Shown here: in pieces, positions 41,752 to 51,900 of the stretch
Numbering within the stretch: position 1 is the first letter of the stretch
How the letters are laid out: the number at the start of each line of letters is the position of its first letter
Origin: JAVJSU01 sp040219275
GTDB lineage: Bacteria; Chloroflexota; Anaerolineae; Aggregatilineales; Phototrophicaceae
Length of the DNA: 64,000 nucleotides
Direction: 5' to 3'
NCBI GenBank assembly: GCA_040219275.1
Contig: JAVJSU010000061.1
Location: 1 to 64,000, forward strand
Program-made: the position numbers and the translations under genes
The notes under the pieces: generated by a model
The model's input: the letters and a program-made list of their open reading frames with translations, nothing else
Told to the model about the DNA's origin: nothing
Databases searched by the model: none

Positions 41752-41793
41752 AAAAAAACAAGGCGCAGAGTACAGACAATGTACTCTACGCCT
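41752..41793 (-). terminator. Rho-independent terminator after the response regulator
   Basis: On the minus strand GGCGTAGAGTACA and TGTACTCTGCGCC pair around TTGTC (one mismatch) and are followed by TTGTTTTTTT. Confidence 0.88.
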
Positions 41794-41820
41794 AAATATA
41801 CGCATATAAAATCAACGACT

Positions 41821-42540
41821 CTATTCGTCGTCGTCGGGGTCCTGTGGGCGGATGGTGAACATATAACCGATGCCACGTTCTGTACGGATGTAATGCGGGT
41901 GATGGGAATCTGCTTCTAATTTACGACGCAGACGGTGCATATGCACGCGCAGAGTGTCTTCACCAACCTCGTCGGAGGGCCACACGCGGGCAATCAGCAT
42001 CCGGTTTTCGACCACACGTCCGGCATTGCGTAACAGCACATGCAGTAGGATGGATTCTGTGGGCGTTAAACCGACGGATTTGTTGCTGAGGATGATGCGG
42101 TTGTGGGCAAAGTCGATCTGTAAATACTGATCCACCGTGATAATCGGCTCGCTGGCATAATCAAGGCTGGGCATCCGTGCGAGCACAACTTCAATCCGCG
42201 CTTCTAATTCACGCAGTTCAAACGGTTTGACGATAAAATCTTCCGCATATTTCCGTAAACCTTGCACAATCGTATTGGTATCACTTGATGATGTAACGAA
42301 CATGATCGGCACATCCGCCATCGCTTTCAGTTTATGGCTGAGATCAAAACCGTGCATGGTGGGTAATGCAAGGTCGATCAACGCGATGTGGGGTAACCCG
42401 TGTTCTTTAACATGCTCTAGTGCGTCGGGTCCATCCGTCACGGCAGTAACATCGTAACCGTTCTTATTTAAAAAATCCGTGACCAGACGAGCGATACTGG
42501 TATCATCTTCAACTAGCAAAACCTTTGCATTTTTTGCCAT
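41821..42540 (-). CDS. OmpR/PhoB-family response regulator
   Basis: 239 residues. Receiver domain 1-120 with acidic pocket E11-D12-D13 (LLVEDDTS), phospho-acceptor D56 in ALIDLALP, T83 in MFVTSSS and K105 in VKPFE. A C-terminal winged helix (about 135-230) of the OmpR class reads LTPTESILLHVLLRNAGRVV, then DTLRVHMHRLRRKLEAD and IRTERGIGYMF. A DNA-binding output regulator, probably the partner of the soluble histidine kinase next door. A TATTCC-AAT-GGAATA palindrome lies 31-45 bp upstream. Confidence 0.94.
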   Translation of the reverse strand: MAKNAKVLLVEDDTSIARLVTDFLNKNGYDVTAVTDGPDALEHVKEHGLPHIALIDLALPTMHGFDLSHKLKAMADVPIMFVTSSSDTNTIVQGLRKYAEDFIVKPFELRELEARIEVVLARMPSLDYASEPIITVDQYLQIDFAHNRIILSNKSVGLTPTESILLHVLLRNAGRVVENRMLIARVWPSDEVGEDTLRVHMHRLRRKLEADSHHPHYIRTERGIGYMFTIRPQDPDDDE

Positions 42541-42963
42541 AATTTGACCGCCTCGAAATATAACGAAATGTATTCCAATGGAATATACTACATCTAAAAT
42601 ATTAAGTCAAACATGACTTTTACGATCTGCTGTATTCTCATCTACAAATAGCAAACCGCAATCATTTTAGAGACGTAATCGTACCATAGCAACTCGCCAA
42701 ATATAGCGCATTATTACGCTTCACACCATATCGAATAGTGATAGATTACCAGATTGTAACAGCAACGATAACAGACTTATGTTTATTATAGTTTTAAGTT
42801 TCGTACATAGAAACATTCTCCATAACTTCTCCACAGCTTTTGCACAAAGAGTCCATATCGTTATGGGATACTTGAGTCATAGCGGGTGGATAAGCAAACA
42901 CAGAGAGCTTTTCCGCCTGATTAGGATTCAGTTGGTCTGTGGAATACAAAGGGATGTGTTAAT
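42541..42963. other. Gene-free AT-rich stretch
   Basis: Upstream region of the response regulator. Contains the palindrome TATTCC-AAT-GGAATA at 42571-42585, a candidate operator. No other gene or structure seen; a promoter for the small membrane protein at 42964 must lie near its right end. Confidence 0.4.
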
Positions 42964-43140
42964 TTGACACGCATAAAAACACACATCGCAGTAGGGATTG
43001 GCTGTGGCATGGGGTTAGGCGTGGTTTTCGGGTTTATCGTCGGCGATTTTTTCACCGGCCTGGTGTTCGGCACAGTATTATCGTTGGGGATTTCTGCCCT
43101 GCTCCTGCTCAGTTTATTCAACGATCAAGATGTGAAGTAA
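42964..43140 (+). CDS. Small 58-residue membrane protein
   Basis: Starts at TTG 42964, with AAGGGATG 6-9 bp upstream, and reads MTRIKTHIAVGIGCGMGLGV..., then ALLLLSLFNDQDVK. Two short Gly-rich membrane helices (IAVGIGCGMGLGVVFGFIVG and VFGTVLSLGISALLLLSL) joined by DFFTGL. No family recognised. The frame is clean and ends in a hairpin (43145-43171), which supports a real gene. Confidence 0.6.
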   Translation: MTRIKTHIAVGIGCGMGLGVVFGFIVGDFFTGLVFGTVLSLGISALLLLSLFNDQDVK

Positions 43141-43144
43141 ACAG

Positions 43145-43171
43145 AGTGCTAGACTAATTTGCTCTAGCACT
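43145..43171. terminator. Hairpin between convergent genes
   Basis: AGTGCTAGA/TCTAGCACT, perfect 9-bp stem with a 9-nt loop, between the stops at 43140 and 43191. Weak T run. Confidence 0.6.
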
Positions 43172-43190
43172 TCTCCTTATTTATGCACCC

Positions 43191-46100
43191 CTACGCATCT
43201 ACAAATTGCGGGCAGGTTGGCGCGTCATCCGGTATGCGATATTGCTGGCGTTCGGCATTGGTAAAATCACGGACCACCCGTCCACACGCATAGTCAATGA
43301 ATGCCTCAGGATCGGGAAACCAGAACTGAATGATGCCATCATACTCCCACGACATAATGCGCCCGTCCGGCATTTCAAATGCCCCTAAGACGTTCGAGGT
43401 GTGTCCTTCTAAGGCATAAGACTCGCCTGTTTCCATATCCCAAATACGCAAACTACCGTCTCTACTCCATGAAAGAATTCGTCCATCAGATAAACGACGC
43501 ACACCATTTATGAGGTCTGTATGTCCTACGAACATATCAAGTAGGGTGCCATTGATATCCCATAATCCAAGGCGTGTAATGCTTACAGAAAGAATCCGAC
43601 CATCTTCAAGCGGCAACGCATTGAGAACATCTCCACCGTGTCCTTCAAAAATGGCGATAGGTGTGCCATCTTCAGCAGACCATGTGCGTAATGTATTGTC
43701 CCTGCTCCACGAAAGGATTTGCCCATCAGGCAGTTGTGTTGCACCCTCAACTTGATCCGTATGGTCCAGGAAAGCGAGACTGGTGCCATTCGAATCCCAT
43801 AAGTGGAGTGTATCATCCGCTCCCCACGAGACCAGATTGCCATTCTCTAGCTCCAATACGCCATCAGTCCTATGTGCATGTCCTTCTAAAACACTTTGTA
43901 AAACGAATGTGTTGTCATCAATTATCCAGATTCGGATCACGCTATCTTCTCCGAAGGACACAACGCGCCCATCACGTAAAGCAATCATATAAGGCATATA
44001 GTCCGTATATGCTTGTTGTTGTGCTAGAACATCGCCAGTCGCGCTCCATAGTACAAGCTCGCGATCAGAACTAATTGCAATGAATCGTCCTTCCGAAAGT
44101 TCAATGATGTCATTCATTGAAGGTTCTCTACGTTCAGAAAAATCAAGCAGACGTGTTCCATCCAGTGCATAGATCCATGAAGGACCGGTCACACCAGAGA
44201 AAAATAGGTTTCCGTTGGCGAGTTGTATTACGTTGGAGGTTGAGACATCAAACTCTAGTAAAAGTTCTCCATTAATACCGTGAAGCTCAGTAGTGTAACC
44301 GTTTTTTACGGTGATGTATCTGCCATCCGCAAGTTGAATTACACTGTCAATACCCGGAACGCTAAACTCCATGTCCCCGTAGCTCCAATAGCGCAACAGA
44401 CTATCGGTATTGGGTTGCCATAAACGGAGACTGCTATCATGAGACCATGAAAGCAAGCGATCGGGACTCAGTTCGGTCAGTCCTCTTATGTTGCCCGTGT
44501 GTCCCTCTAACACGATATGTGATGTGCCATCACTCGACCAGACTCGTATGACATCATCTCCACCGTAGGTTGCAAATCGCCCATCGCTTAGTTCAACTGC
44601 GCCATCAATAGTTGAGGTATGGGCGGTCATCACATTGAGTGCCTCACCATCCGATGACCACAAACGTAAGGTTGCATTTTCATCCCACGAAAGGATGCGT
44701 CCATCAGAGAGTTCAATCGCTTCAGCCAGCCTATTCGTGTGTCCGCGCAGGACGGCAATAGATTCACCATCCGTTTCCCACAAGCGCAAGGTGGTATCAT
44801 CACTCCACGAAAGGATATTTCCAGTTTGAAGTTCAATCGCACCCCATACATCACGGTCATGACCTTCAAGCGAGATCAGATGGATCCCCTGATCGTCCCA
44901 TAAATCAATAGATGCCTGCCCTCCCCATGTTAGAACACGACCATCCCGAAGTTGACGCATTCCATGAATCCGAATTCCTGTCATATCGGCGCTAGGGATG
45001 CGTGTGCCTTCGGCTGACCAAACCGGAATAACATTGTCTAAAATGTCTATGAGAATATGCCCGTTCCTAAGCTGAATGATTTTACCCGTAGTCTCCTCAC
45101 TATCGATATCCAACTCCGCAAGCAACGCTCCCTGATTATCGAAAATCCGAATGGGCACTCCGTAATTCCATGTCAAAATATGCTCATCCTGAAGTAAAAA
45201 ACCGCGTTGAATGCGATCATCTTCATAGACCTGAGTCGTGTTAAGCAATGTGCCATCTCGTAGCCAGAACCGGATTGTGCCATCGTAACCCCATGAGACA
45301 ATGCGTCCGTCGCTCAATTCGTGTGCTGCTCCCACAAGATCAGTGTGACCGCTATAGACGGCGACCAATTCGCTGATGTCATGGGTATATTCGCGCATCG
45401 TACCCTCAGAACTTCGCGTTATCCAATGTCCATCGGAAAGTTCGACCATGCTAAGAACAAAGCCCTCTCCGTTTACGATTCTGCCCACCGAGAACAGACG
45501 ATTCGTCGCGTAAATCAGCGATTGGTTAGCCTGTTCGGTAAAACCCGTCTGTAGCGCACGTATAGAAAGCAACGCCGCTAATTCTGCATTCGGTGATGTG
45601 GCATTTAGCAACGTATTCGCCTCTTCTGCCAACCGGAGCGATTCGATTCGCGCCTCGCTTTGTGCCACTTGCTCGGAAACAGCGGCAAGTTGTGTACTGG
45701 CTTCTGCCACCTGTAGATCAAACGCGGCAAGGGTTGCGTCGGCAATGTCTACGCGTGACTGTGCTTCAGATGCCCGGTTAATCGAGACGATCATGGCGAT
45801 TAATGCGACCACACCGACAAGCGCCAGCACCACAGACGCATTCCGCAAGCGACGTAACAGGCGTTGCCGACGATGCTCCGTCTCGCGGCTGGTCGTGATA
45901 AATCGTTGATGCAATTGCGTGGGAAGCGGGTCTTTGTCCTGTGCATTTGCCAGCCAGCTTTCCGCCTCGCTGATCTCATCCCCTGTGAGCATGTAGCTGA
46001 CATTTTCCCCGCGCCGTTCCCATTTAAGCGCCCGATTCAGTATATCGGTGTGTTGGCGCACATGCTCCAAATCTGCCGTGATTGCCGCCAGCATCTTGTC

Positions 46101-46547
46101 GAAACGCTCATCAAACAGCGTGTCATCGTCGAAGAAAATCCAGTTGTGGCGGGCGAGGGCATTCCAGTTATTGCGCGCAATCGCCAGAATTTCTCGATTC
46201 TGTAAAATGCCACGCGCATTGTCGTCCAGATCACGCTTCGCGAGTGTTACGAACGAGGCATCAATGTCGACCTGTTGCCTAATAATGGGGATGATGCGCT
46301 TGTTATACAGGAGCGCCACATCCAGTTCAAACTGGCAAATCGGCGATTCGATCGAATGCGAGCTGACGATAAACGCAAAGCTATCCGCGCCTTCGATACC
46401 CCGCTTGATTTCCTCCCACCAGTTGGCTGTGAGCGGGATGTCTTCCCAATCCATCCAAATGTCATACGAATGTGCCTTGAGTGTCGCGTGAATTTGACGG
46501 GCAAAGTCGCCATCTCGGCGCGAATAGGAAATGAATACATCGGTCAT
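43191..46547 (-). CDS. Transmembrane TIR protein with atypical propeller tail
   Basis: 1118 residues. TIR domain 1-150: MTDVFISYSRRDGDFARQI, the BB-loop region MDWEDIPLTANWWEEI and SPICQFELDVA with the NADase-type Glu74. A shared linker (TDILNRALKWERRGENVSYM, GDEISEAESWL) leads to RRQRLLRRLR and one helix (SVVLALVGVVALIAMIVSI, about 245), then a short coiled coil. The remaining ~750 residues are about 17-18 propeller-like repeats of an unusual form, x-LSDGRILSWSxDGTLRLWxxDG, often with a GH in the preceding turn. The basic stretch before the helix predicts TIR inside and propeller outside. Likely a receptor whose cytosolic TIR uses NAD; ligand unknown. Confidence 0.85.
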   Translation of the reverse strand: MTDVFISYSRRDGDFARQIHATLKAHSYDIWMDWEDIPLTANWWEEIKRGIEGADSFAFIVSSHSIESPICQFELDVALLYNKRIIPIIRQQVDIDASFVTLAKRDLDDNARGILQNREILAIARNNWNALARHNWIFFDDDTLFDERFDKMLAAITADLEHVRQHTDILNRALKWERRGENVSYMLTGDEISEAESWLANAQDKDPLPTQLHQRFITTSRETEHRRQRLLRRLRNASVVLALVGVVALIAMIVSINRASEAQSRVDIADATLAAFDLQVAEASTQLAAVSEQVAQSEARIESLRLAEEANTLLNATSPNAELAALLSIRALQTGFTEQANQSLIYATNRLFSVGRIVNGEGFVLSMVELSDGHWITRSSEGTMREYTHDISELVAVYSGHTDLVGAAHELSDGRIVSWGYDGTIRFWLRDGTLLNTTQVYEDDRIQRGFLLQDEHILTWNYGVPIRIFDNQGALLAELDIDSEETTGKIIQLRNGHILIDILDNVIPVWSAEGTRIPSADMTGIRIHGMRQLRDGRVLTWGGQASIDLWDDQGIHLISLEGHDRDVWGAIELQTGNILSWSDDTTLRLWETDGESIAVLRGHTNRLAEAIELSDGRILSWDENATLRLWSSDGEALNVMTAHTSTIDGAVELSDGRFATYGGDDVIRVWSSDGTSHIVLEGHTGNIRGLTELSPDRLLSWSHDSSLRLWQPNTDSLLRYWSYGDMEFSVPGIDSVIQLADGRYITVKNGYTTELHGINGELLLEFDVSTSNVIQLANGNLFFSGVTGPSWIYALDGTRLLDFSERREPSMNDIIELSEGRFIAISSDRELVLWSATGDVLAQQQAYTDYMPYMIALRDGRVVSFGEDSVIRIWIIDDNTFVLQSVLEGHAHRTDGVLELENGNLVSWGADDTLHLWDSNGTSLAFLDHTDQVEGATQLPDGQILSWSRDNTLRTWSAEDGTPIAIFEGHGGDVLNALPLEDGRILSVSITRLGLWDINGTLLDMFVGHTDLINGVRRLSDGRILSWSRDGSLRIWDMETGESYALEGHTSNVLGAFEMPDGRIMSWEYDGIIQFWFPDPEAFIDYACGRVVRDFTNAERQQYRIPDDAPTCPQFVDA

Positions 46548-46647
46548 CGGTTATCCTCGCTTTAGGGTTTCGCGGTCGGCGTGTCTTTGGATACCTGCGC
46601 CATATATCCATGCGCAGGTATCCGGTATGCTTACTGTAAACATCTCT

Positions 46648-48753
46648 CTATTTGCTGACGGTGGGTGTGGGTGTAGGTGTGACCGCGATTTGTGGGCGTT
46701 CGATGCCAAGGGTATCGAGAATGTCTCGTAATACCTCCATCAATTCCAGATCGATAGCGGAGAATGTGTAGCCTAATGCCTGTGCCTGTTCCCAATCTGC
46801 GAGGGCTTGTAGGGAATTGTCTCCGATATTTGCCATTCCTTCTATTAGTGCCAGATTGCTATAGGCTAACCCGCGCTGATAATAGGCATCTACATTGATA
46901 GGATCAAGCGTAATGACACGGTCAAAATCGGGGATGGCGGCACGATAGTTTTCAACCGTCATATGCAACAGACCACGGCTCATCAGCGCGTCGTCTGATT
47001 CCGCATCACGGGCGATTAATTCATCAAAGTAGCCGATTGCGACATCGTAATTGCCGAGGTCGGTATTCAGGTAAGCAAGGTTGAAATAGGCACTAAGTTG
47101 TCCGGGATCAATGGTAATTGCACGCGTATAATCTTCAATCGCGGCATCGTTATCGCCAACCGTTTCATAGAGATCCCCACGATTCACATACGCCGCCGCG
47201 TAATTGGGGTCAATTTCTAGCGCACGGGCGTAATTTTCAAACGCCAGATCGTGTTCGCCTAGCCCTTCAAAAATCAGCGCCCGTCCCATCCATGCCAGAC
47301 GATACTCGGGATAGGTTTCTACAACGATGTCGATGAGTTCTAAGCCGCCTGCGGTATCCCCGTTTTGAATATTTAAGCTCGCCTGTGCGAACGCAACCGA
47401 AATTTCCTGTTCGGTTTCGGCATTTTCTGCAATCACAGCAGATTGAGTCAGCGTGGCAGGGATAGGCGTAAGGGTTAAGCCGGACTCATGCACGGCTGTG
47501 TTCGCAAGATTCACCTGCTCATTGGCAGAAGCGACCTGCTGATTGGAGGAAGCGACCAGCGCGTTCGCCGCGTTGAGCGTGACATCCACCGGAGTCAGGG
47601 TTGCGCCGATAATGGCGACATCGGTTTGGGCGAGATCAGCGGAGCGGACGACCTGTGTGAGGACGGATTGCGCAGTGCCGATATTTTGCTCTGCTTGTCC
47701 CTGTGCATTGGTGGCAGTGAGTGCCTGATTTTGTGCGTCTTCGGCGGATTGCTCCGCATCGCTGACCAGCACATTCGCCGCGTTGAGCGTGACATCAATA
47801 GGAGTCAGGGTCGCCTGTGCGTTGGAGACTTCTGTTTGCGCGTCGGCAATCTGTGCCTCTGCCGCATCTAATATGCCACGCACCGGTGTGAGCGTATCGC
47901 CCGCGATAGCGACCTGTGTATTCGCCTGACTCGCGTCATCCTGTGCTTCTCCCAGACGTGCCACCGCAAAACCCACCCCGATGAGCGCGAGGACGATCAA
48001 CACACCGAGTAACACCGATGCCAGCCGGAATTGGCGCGTACGCTTGCCCAGAGTCTCGATCTGTGCGAGGCGTTGCGCTTCGAGGTGTTTGCGTTCATCT
48101 TCTTTGTGACGACTTGTTTGAATGTATTCCCGATGGAGCGTGGTCGGGTCAGGGTTGACCTGCCCATCGCCCTGTGGCGCGTTGCTGATCCATTTCTCTG
48201 CGTCGGTGATTTCGTCGCCGGTTAGCAACAAACTGGGATTGCGCCCGCCGCTTTCCCACTCTTTGGCGCGGATGAGCAGGCGCGTGTGGGTTCTAATATA
48301 GGGCAAGTCCTGTTCCATCGCGGCGACGAGTGCGGCGAATTCGTCCTCGAACTTGGCATCATCGTTGAAAAATATCCAGTTGAGATGTTTCAGCGCGTCC
48401 CAATTTTGGCGGGCGACTTGCTCCCATGATTTGTTGTACCATTCCCCGGCGATGTCTTTTTCAGTTTCGCCAAACACATCTTCACGGATGAGCGGAATAA
48501 TGCGCTTGTTGTGGTCAATCGCGTGTTTGACCTCGTAATTGCAGATTTCAGACGTAAGTGAGTTACGACTGGTGATAAAAACAAAGGTATCTGCGCCTTC
48601 AATTCCGGCGAAAATTTCCTGCAACCAGTCCGCGGCGCGTGGGATGTCTTCCCAGTCGATCCAGATATCACGGTCTGTTTGGGCGAGGCGGTTGGTCAGC
48701 CGTTTGGCAAATTCCCCGTCACGGCGCGAATACGAGATGAATACGTCCGTCAT
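46648..48753 (-). CDS. Transmembrane TIR protein with heptad-like repeats and TPR tail
   Basis: 701 residues. TIR domain 1-150 (MTDVFISYSRRDGEFAKRL, IDWEDIPRAADWLQEIFAGI, EICNYEVKHA with Glu74). Same linker as its neighbours (TRLLIRAKEWESGGRNPSLL, GDEITDAEKWI). One membrane helix (ASVLLGVLIVLALIGVGFAV, about 248-268). Then an Ala/Gln/Asn-rich stalk with a recurrent LTPxxxTLxAAxxxxxxAxxxxxxA pattern (about 275-450), and at least five TPRs (about 465-660: YRLAWMGRALIFEGLGEHDL, YAAAYVNRGDLYETVGDNDA, QLSAYFNLAYLNTDLGNYDV). Reads as the TPR-sensor paralogue of the two flanking TIR receptors. The 5' end and upstream region are nearly identical to those of the gene at 48901-52101. Confidence 0.85.
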   Translation of the reverse strand: MTDVFISYSRRDGEFAKRLTNRLAQTDRDIWIDWEDIPRAADWLQEIFAGIEGADTFVFITSRNSLTSEICNYEVKHAIDHNKRIIPLIREDVFGETEKDIAGEWYNKSWEQVARQNWDALKHLNWIFFNDDAKFEDEFAALVAAMEQDLPYIRTHTRLLIRAKEWESGGRNPSLLLTGDEITDAEKWISNAPQGDGQVNPDPTTLHREYIQTSRHKEDERKHLEAQRLAQIETLGKRTRQFRLASVLLGVLIVLALIGVGFAVARLGEAQDDASQANTQVAIAGDTLTPVRGILDAAEAQIADAQTEVSNAQATLTPIDVTLNAANVLVSDAEQSAEDAQNQALTATNAQGQAEQNIGTAQSVLTQVVRSADLAQTDVAIIGATLTPVDVTLNAANALVASSNQQVASANEQVNLANTAVHESGLTLTPIPATLTQSAVIAENAETEQEISVAFAQASLNIQNGDTAGGLELIDIVVETYPEYRLAWMGRALIFEGLGEHDLAFENYARALEIDPNYAAAYVNRGDLYETVGDNDAAIEDYTRAITIDPGQLSAYFNLAYLNTDLGNYDVAIGYFDELIARDAESDDALMSRGLLHMTVENYRAAIPDFDRVITLDPINVDAYYQRGLAYSNLALIEGMANIGDNSLQALADWEQAQALGYTFSAIDLELMEVLRDILDTLGIERPQIAVTPTPTPTVSK

Positions 48754-48893
48754 GTTGCGCTCCTTGTGTACGTGTCCTCCTGCCAGAAAATCCGCAAGAT
48801 TGCGTTTGCGGTGGCAACAAGACTGATGCGAATAACATAAAACGATGCTTAGTCATTTTCATCCTATCTGACGACCATGTGAGAAAGCGTGTG
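48754..48893. repeat. Duplicated upstream region of TIR genes, copy 1
   Basis: About 140 bp nearly identical to 52102-52242. On the minus strand it runs from TCACACGCTTTCTCACATGG through a CCGCAA/TTGCGG hairpin to AAGGAG before the TIR start codon. It must carry promoter and RBS. Its outer edge lies right at the stop of the upstream TIR-WD40 gene. Confidence 0.88.
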
Positions 48894-48900
48894 AAGCAAT

Positions 48901-51900
48901 TTATCCGTTTGGCGTGTTCGTTGGGACTGGCGGTGCCGTAATTGTTGGGAAGCGCTCGACCTCCGCGCAATACGGTTCGATGCGATAGGTTTCACGCTCG
49001 CCACAGGTGAGTTCACGGATGAAGCGATTGTCATGTGTCCACGCGATAAGCTCCTCCAGCGTATCATAGCGCCACAATTGCGCCCGATCCAACCCTGCCG
49101 TGACATAGGTCATCGTTCCCGGAATAAACATGCCAAAACGGGCTTGATTAAAATAATGGGCATCAAACACGCGTAACGGTTGTTCTTCGATAACATCCCA
49201 GATGACTATGCTATCGTCGTTGGTGGTGAGCATCACTATGTCATTAAAAAAGCTAATGCTGTTCGGGCGTGGATGGGCGGCAAATGTGAAACTCACGGTT
49301 TTGCGGACGTTATTCCAGATGACGATTGACCCGTCTGATGAGGTACTGACAATATTTCCAGATGGGGTGAACGCAACGGCGGTTACGCCAACCCCGACCT
49401 CGCCATATCGTCCGTGAATGCTTCCTCGTTCCGTATTCCATACTTCAACCTGCCCATTAAATCGTGGTCCCGTAATGAGCAGGCTTCCATCCGGGTTGAA
49501 TGCAAGACTTCCAATGTTACCCGCATCAATTTCATGTAAAAGATCGCCCGTATTGGCATCCCAGATACGTACCATGCCATTTGCCGAGCCACCCACAGCG
49601 GTAGCGACTAAACCCGCTTCTTCATTCATTGCAATCGCGGCGACCGCGCCCGGACCATCAAATGACTGGACGATTTCACCGGTTTCAACGTCCCACAGGA
49701 TCGCTTCTCCGCTGTCTGAGGGTTGGGCGATGAGGTCACCATAAGCGACAAGGGCGAGTTGTCCGGTGGTATTGAGCAGAACTTGATTCACTCCCTGACT
49801 TCCAGCGGTGAAGGTTTCCAGCAGTGCGCCACTTTCGATGTCCCACATCATGAGGGCGTTAGCTGATTGGATTGTAGCGAGCCGTGTGCCATCACCACTT
49901 ACCGCGATGCTTAAAATGTTGTTGCGTTGTTCTTCCACTTCAAATGTATGGAGCAAATTGCCGGGGCGAATGTCATAACGCGTATAGCCGTGCCAGGTGT
50001 TGAGTATGATCCATGTGCCATCTGATGAAAATGCAATCTCCCCGGATGTGTCATAATCATTACCGATAATGTATATGGGTTCACCATCTTCGAGATCCCA
50101 TAGAATCAGGTTGCCCTCGCCATCAGAAACCGCCGCCACATTATCAACGGGACTGATAACAATATCTTGAATGATGTAACGATGTCCGCTTAAAATATGA
50201 AGTGCTTCACCGCTTTCTGCATCCCAGACGATCACAGAATCATCACTGCCGCCGGAAACGATAAATTCGCCGTTATAGGCAATTTGTTGCACATAATCCC
50301 GATGCCCTTCCATGCGATGGATGAGGCTGGCGGTTTCTACGTCCCACAAGATCACGATGGTATCCCAGCTGGCACTGGCTAAGGTTGCGCCATCAGGGCT
50401 GAGTGCAATATCATCCACGAAGGCATCATGTCCCTCAAAATTAGCAATCATGTCGCCGTAGTTCTCGCTAATTTCGTCAATATTCCAGCGGATAATGCTA
50501 TCATCCCAGCTACCGCTATAGGCGCTTTTTCCGTCCGGTGAAAACGCGACGGATGACACACGACCTTGATGCCCCTCTAGTGTAAGAAGTGTTTCTCCGA
50601 AAGTTGGCGAGTCACGGTCAATATCCCATAAAAGCACCATCGATCCCCGCATCCCGGCAAGCGCCCGCGTCCCGTCTGGACTGATGTCCACGCCCATTAC
50701 CTCGCCCCAATTGTCAACAAACGTATGCAGAAGTGTTTGACTTTCCACTTCATAAAGAAACGGTCCGCTCAACATCAAAGAGCCGTCCGGCGAAAGGGCG
50801 ATATTTCTGGTGGCTAAGTTGTCTGGATGCGAAAATTGCCAGACCATCCCCGGTGCATACGCCGCCTGTGCAAGGGCATTTTGGGCATCCGGTGAGGGTA
50901 TTACGATGCTATTCGCCGCTAGCAACAGCGGGAGTGCAAGATCACGGTTGTTTTCACTAAACGCTTGCCGTCCTGATGCGACCCATGCGAGGCTCTGTGA
51001 TTCTTCTGCGCGGCGCTCTGCGATTCTTTCATTTCGTTGGGCGCGATCCCGTTCCTCGGCGGCGGTGGTCGCCTGCGAGAAGGCTTGCGCTTCGTTGGTT
51101 GCGGCGAGATCGGCATTAAAGGCGCTGGTTGCTCCGGCGGAGACAGCGGTACTTTCATTGTTTTGAGCGATGTCACGTTGTTCTGCGGCGACGGTTGCCT
51201 GTGAGAATGCTTGCGCTTCGTTGGTGGCGGCGAGATTGGCATTGAAATCGCTGGTTGCTCCGGCGGCGACGGCGGTACTCTCATTATTTTCGGCGATGCG
51301 TTGCTGGGTCGCACGTTCTTCAGCATTGGTTTCCGCAGAACGGAATAATATAAATGACAATCCGGCTAAAAATAGCGTTACGGCAAACGCAACCGTGACG
51401 CTACTCAGTAAGGTGCGTTGCCTGCGATTGGTTGCGCGACGGCTGGCGGCGATATATTCGCTGTGGCGTGAAGTCGGCTTGGGGTCTTTTTCTAGCGATG
51501 AAGACAGCCAGTTTTCAGCTTCACTTAAACGGTTGCCCCGCAGAAGCAAGCCATTATCCCGCCCCTTGCGTTCCCATTCCAGCGCACGGAGCAAAATCTG
51601 AGTGTGTTCGCGCACATGGTCAAGATCAGCCTCAACAGCCGTGATGAGCTTATCGAAATTGGCATCAAACACGGAATCATCGTCGAAGAAAATCCAGTTG
51701 TGGCGTGCAATGGCGTTCCAGTTATCACGGGCGATGGCAAGAATCTCTGTTTCGCCTAGCGCCTTACGGGTGTTGTCGTCGAGTGGGCGATTGGCGAGTT
51801 GCGCCATAGCGGTTTGCTGATCGACCTGTCTGCGGATGATAGGGACGATGCGCTTGTTGAAGATACGCGCATGATGAAGCTCCATATTGCAGATCGGCGA

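Noticed and set aside
48719..48970. Leader-like open frame overlapping the start of the TIR-TPR gene (also kept in the other copy)
   Set aside because: The frame is kept only because the two leader DNAs are nearly identical; no RBS of its own and no meaningful protein.
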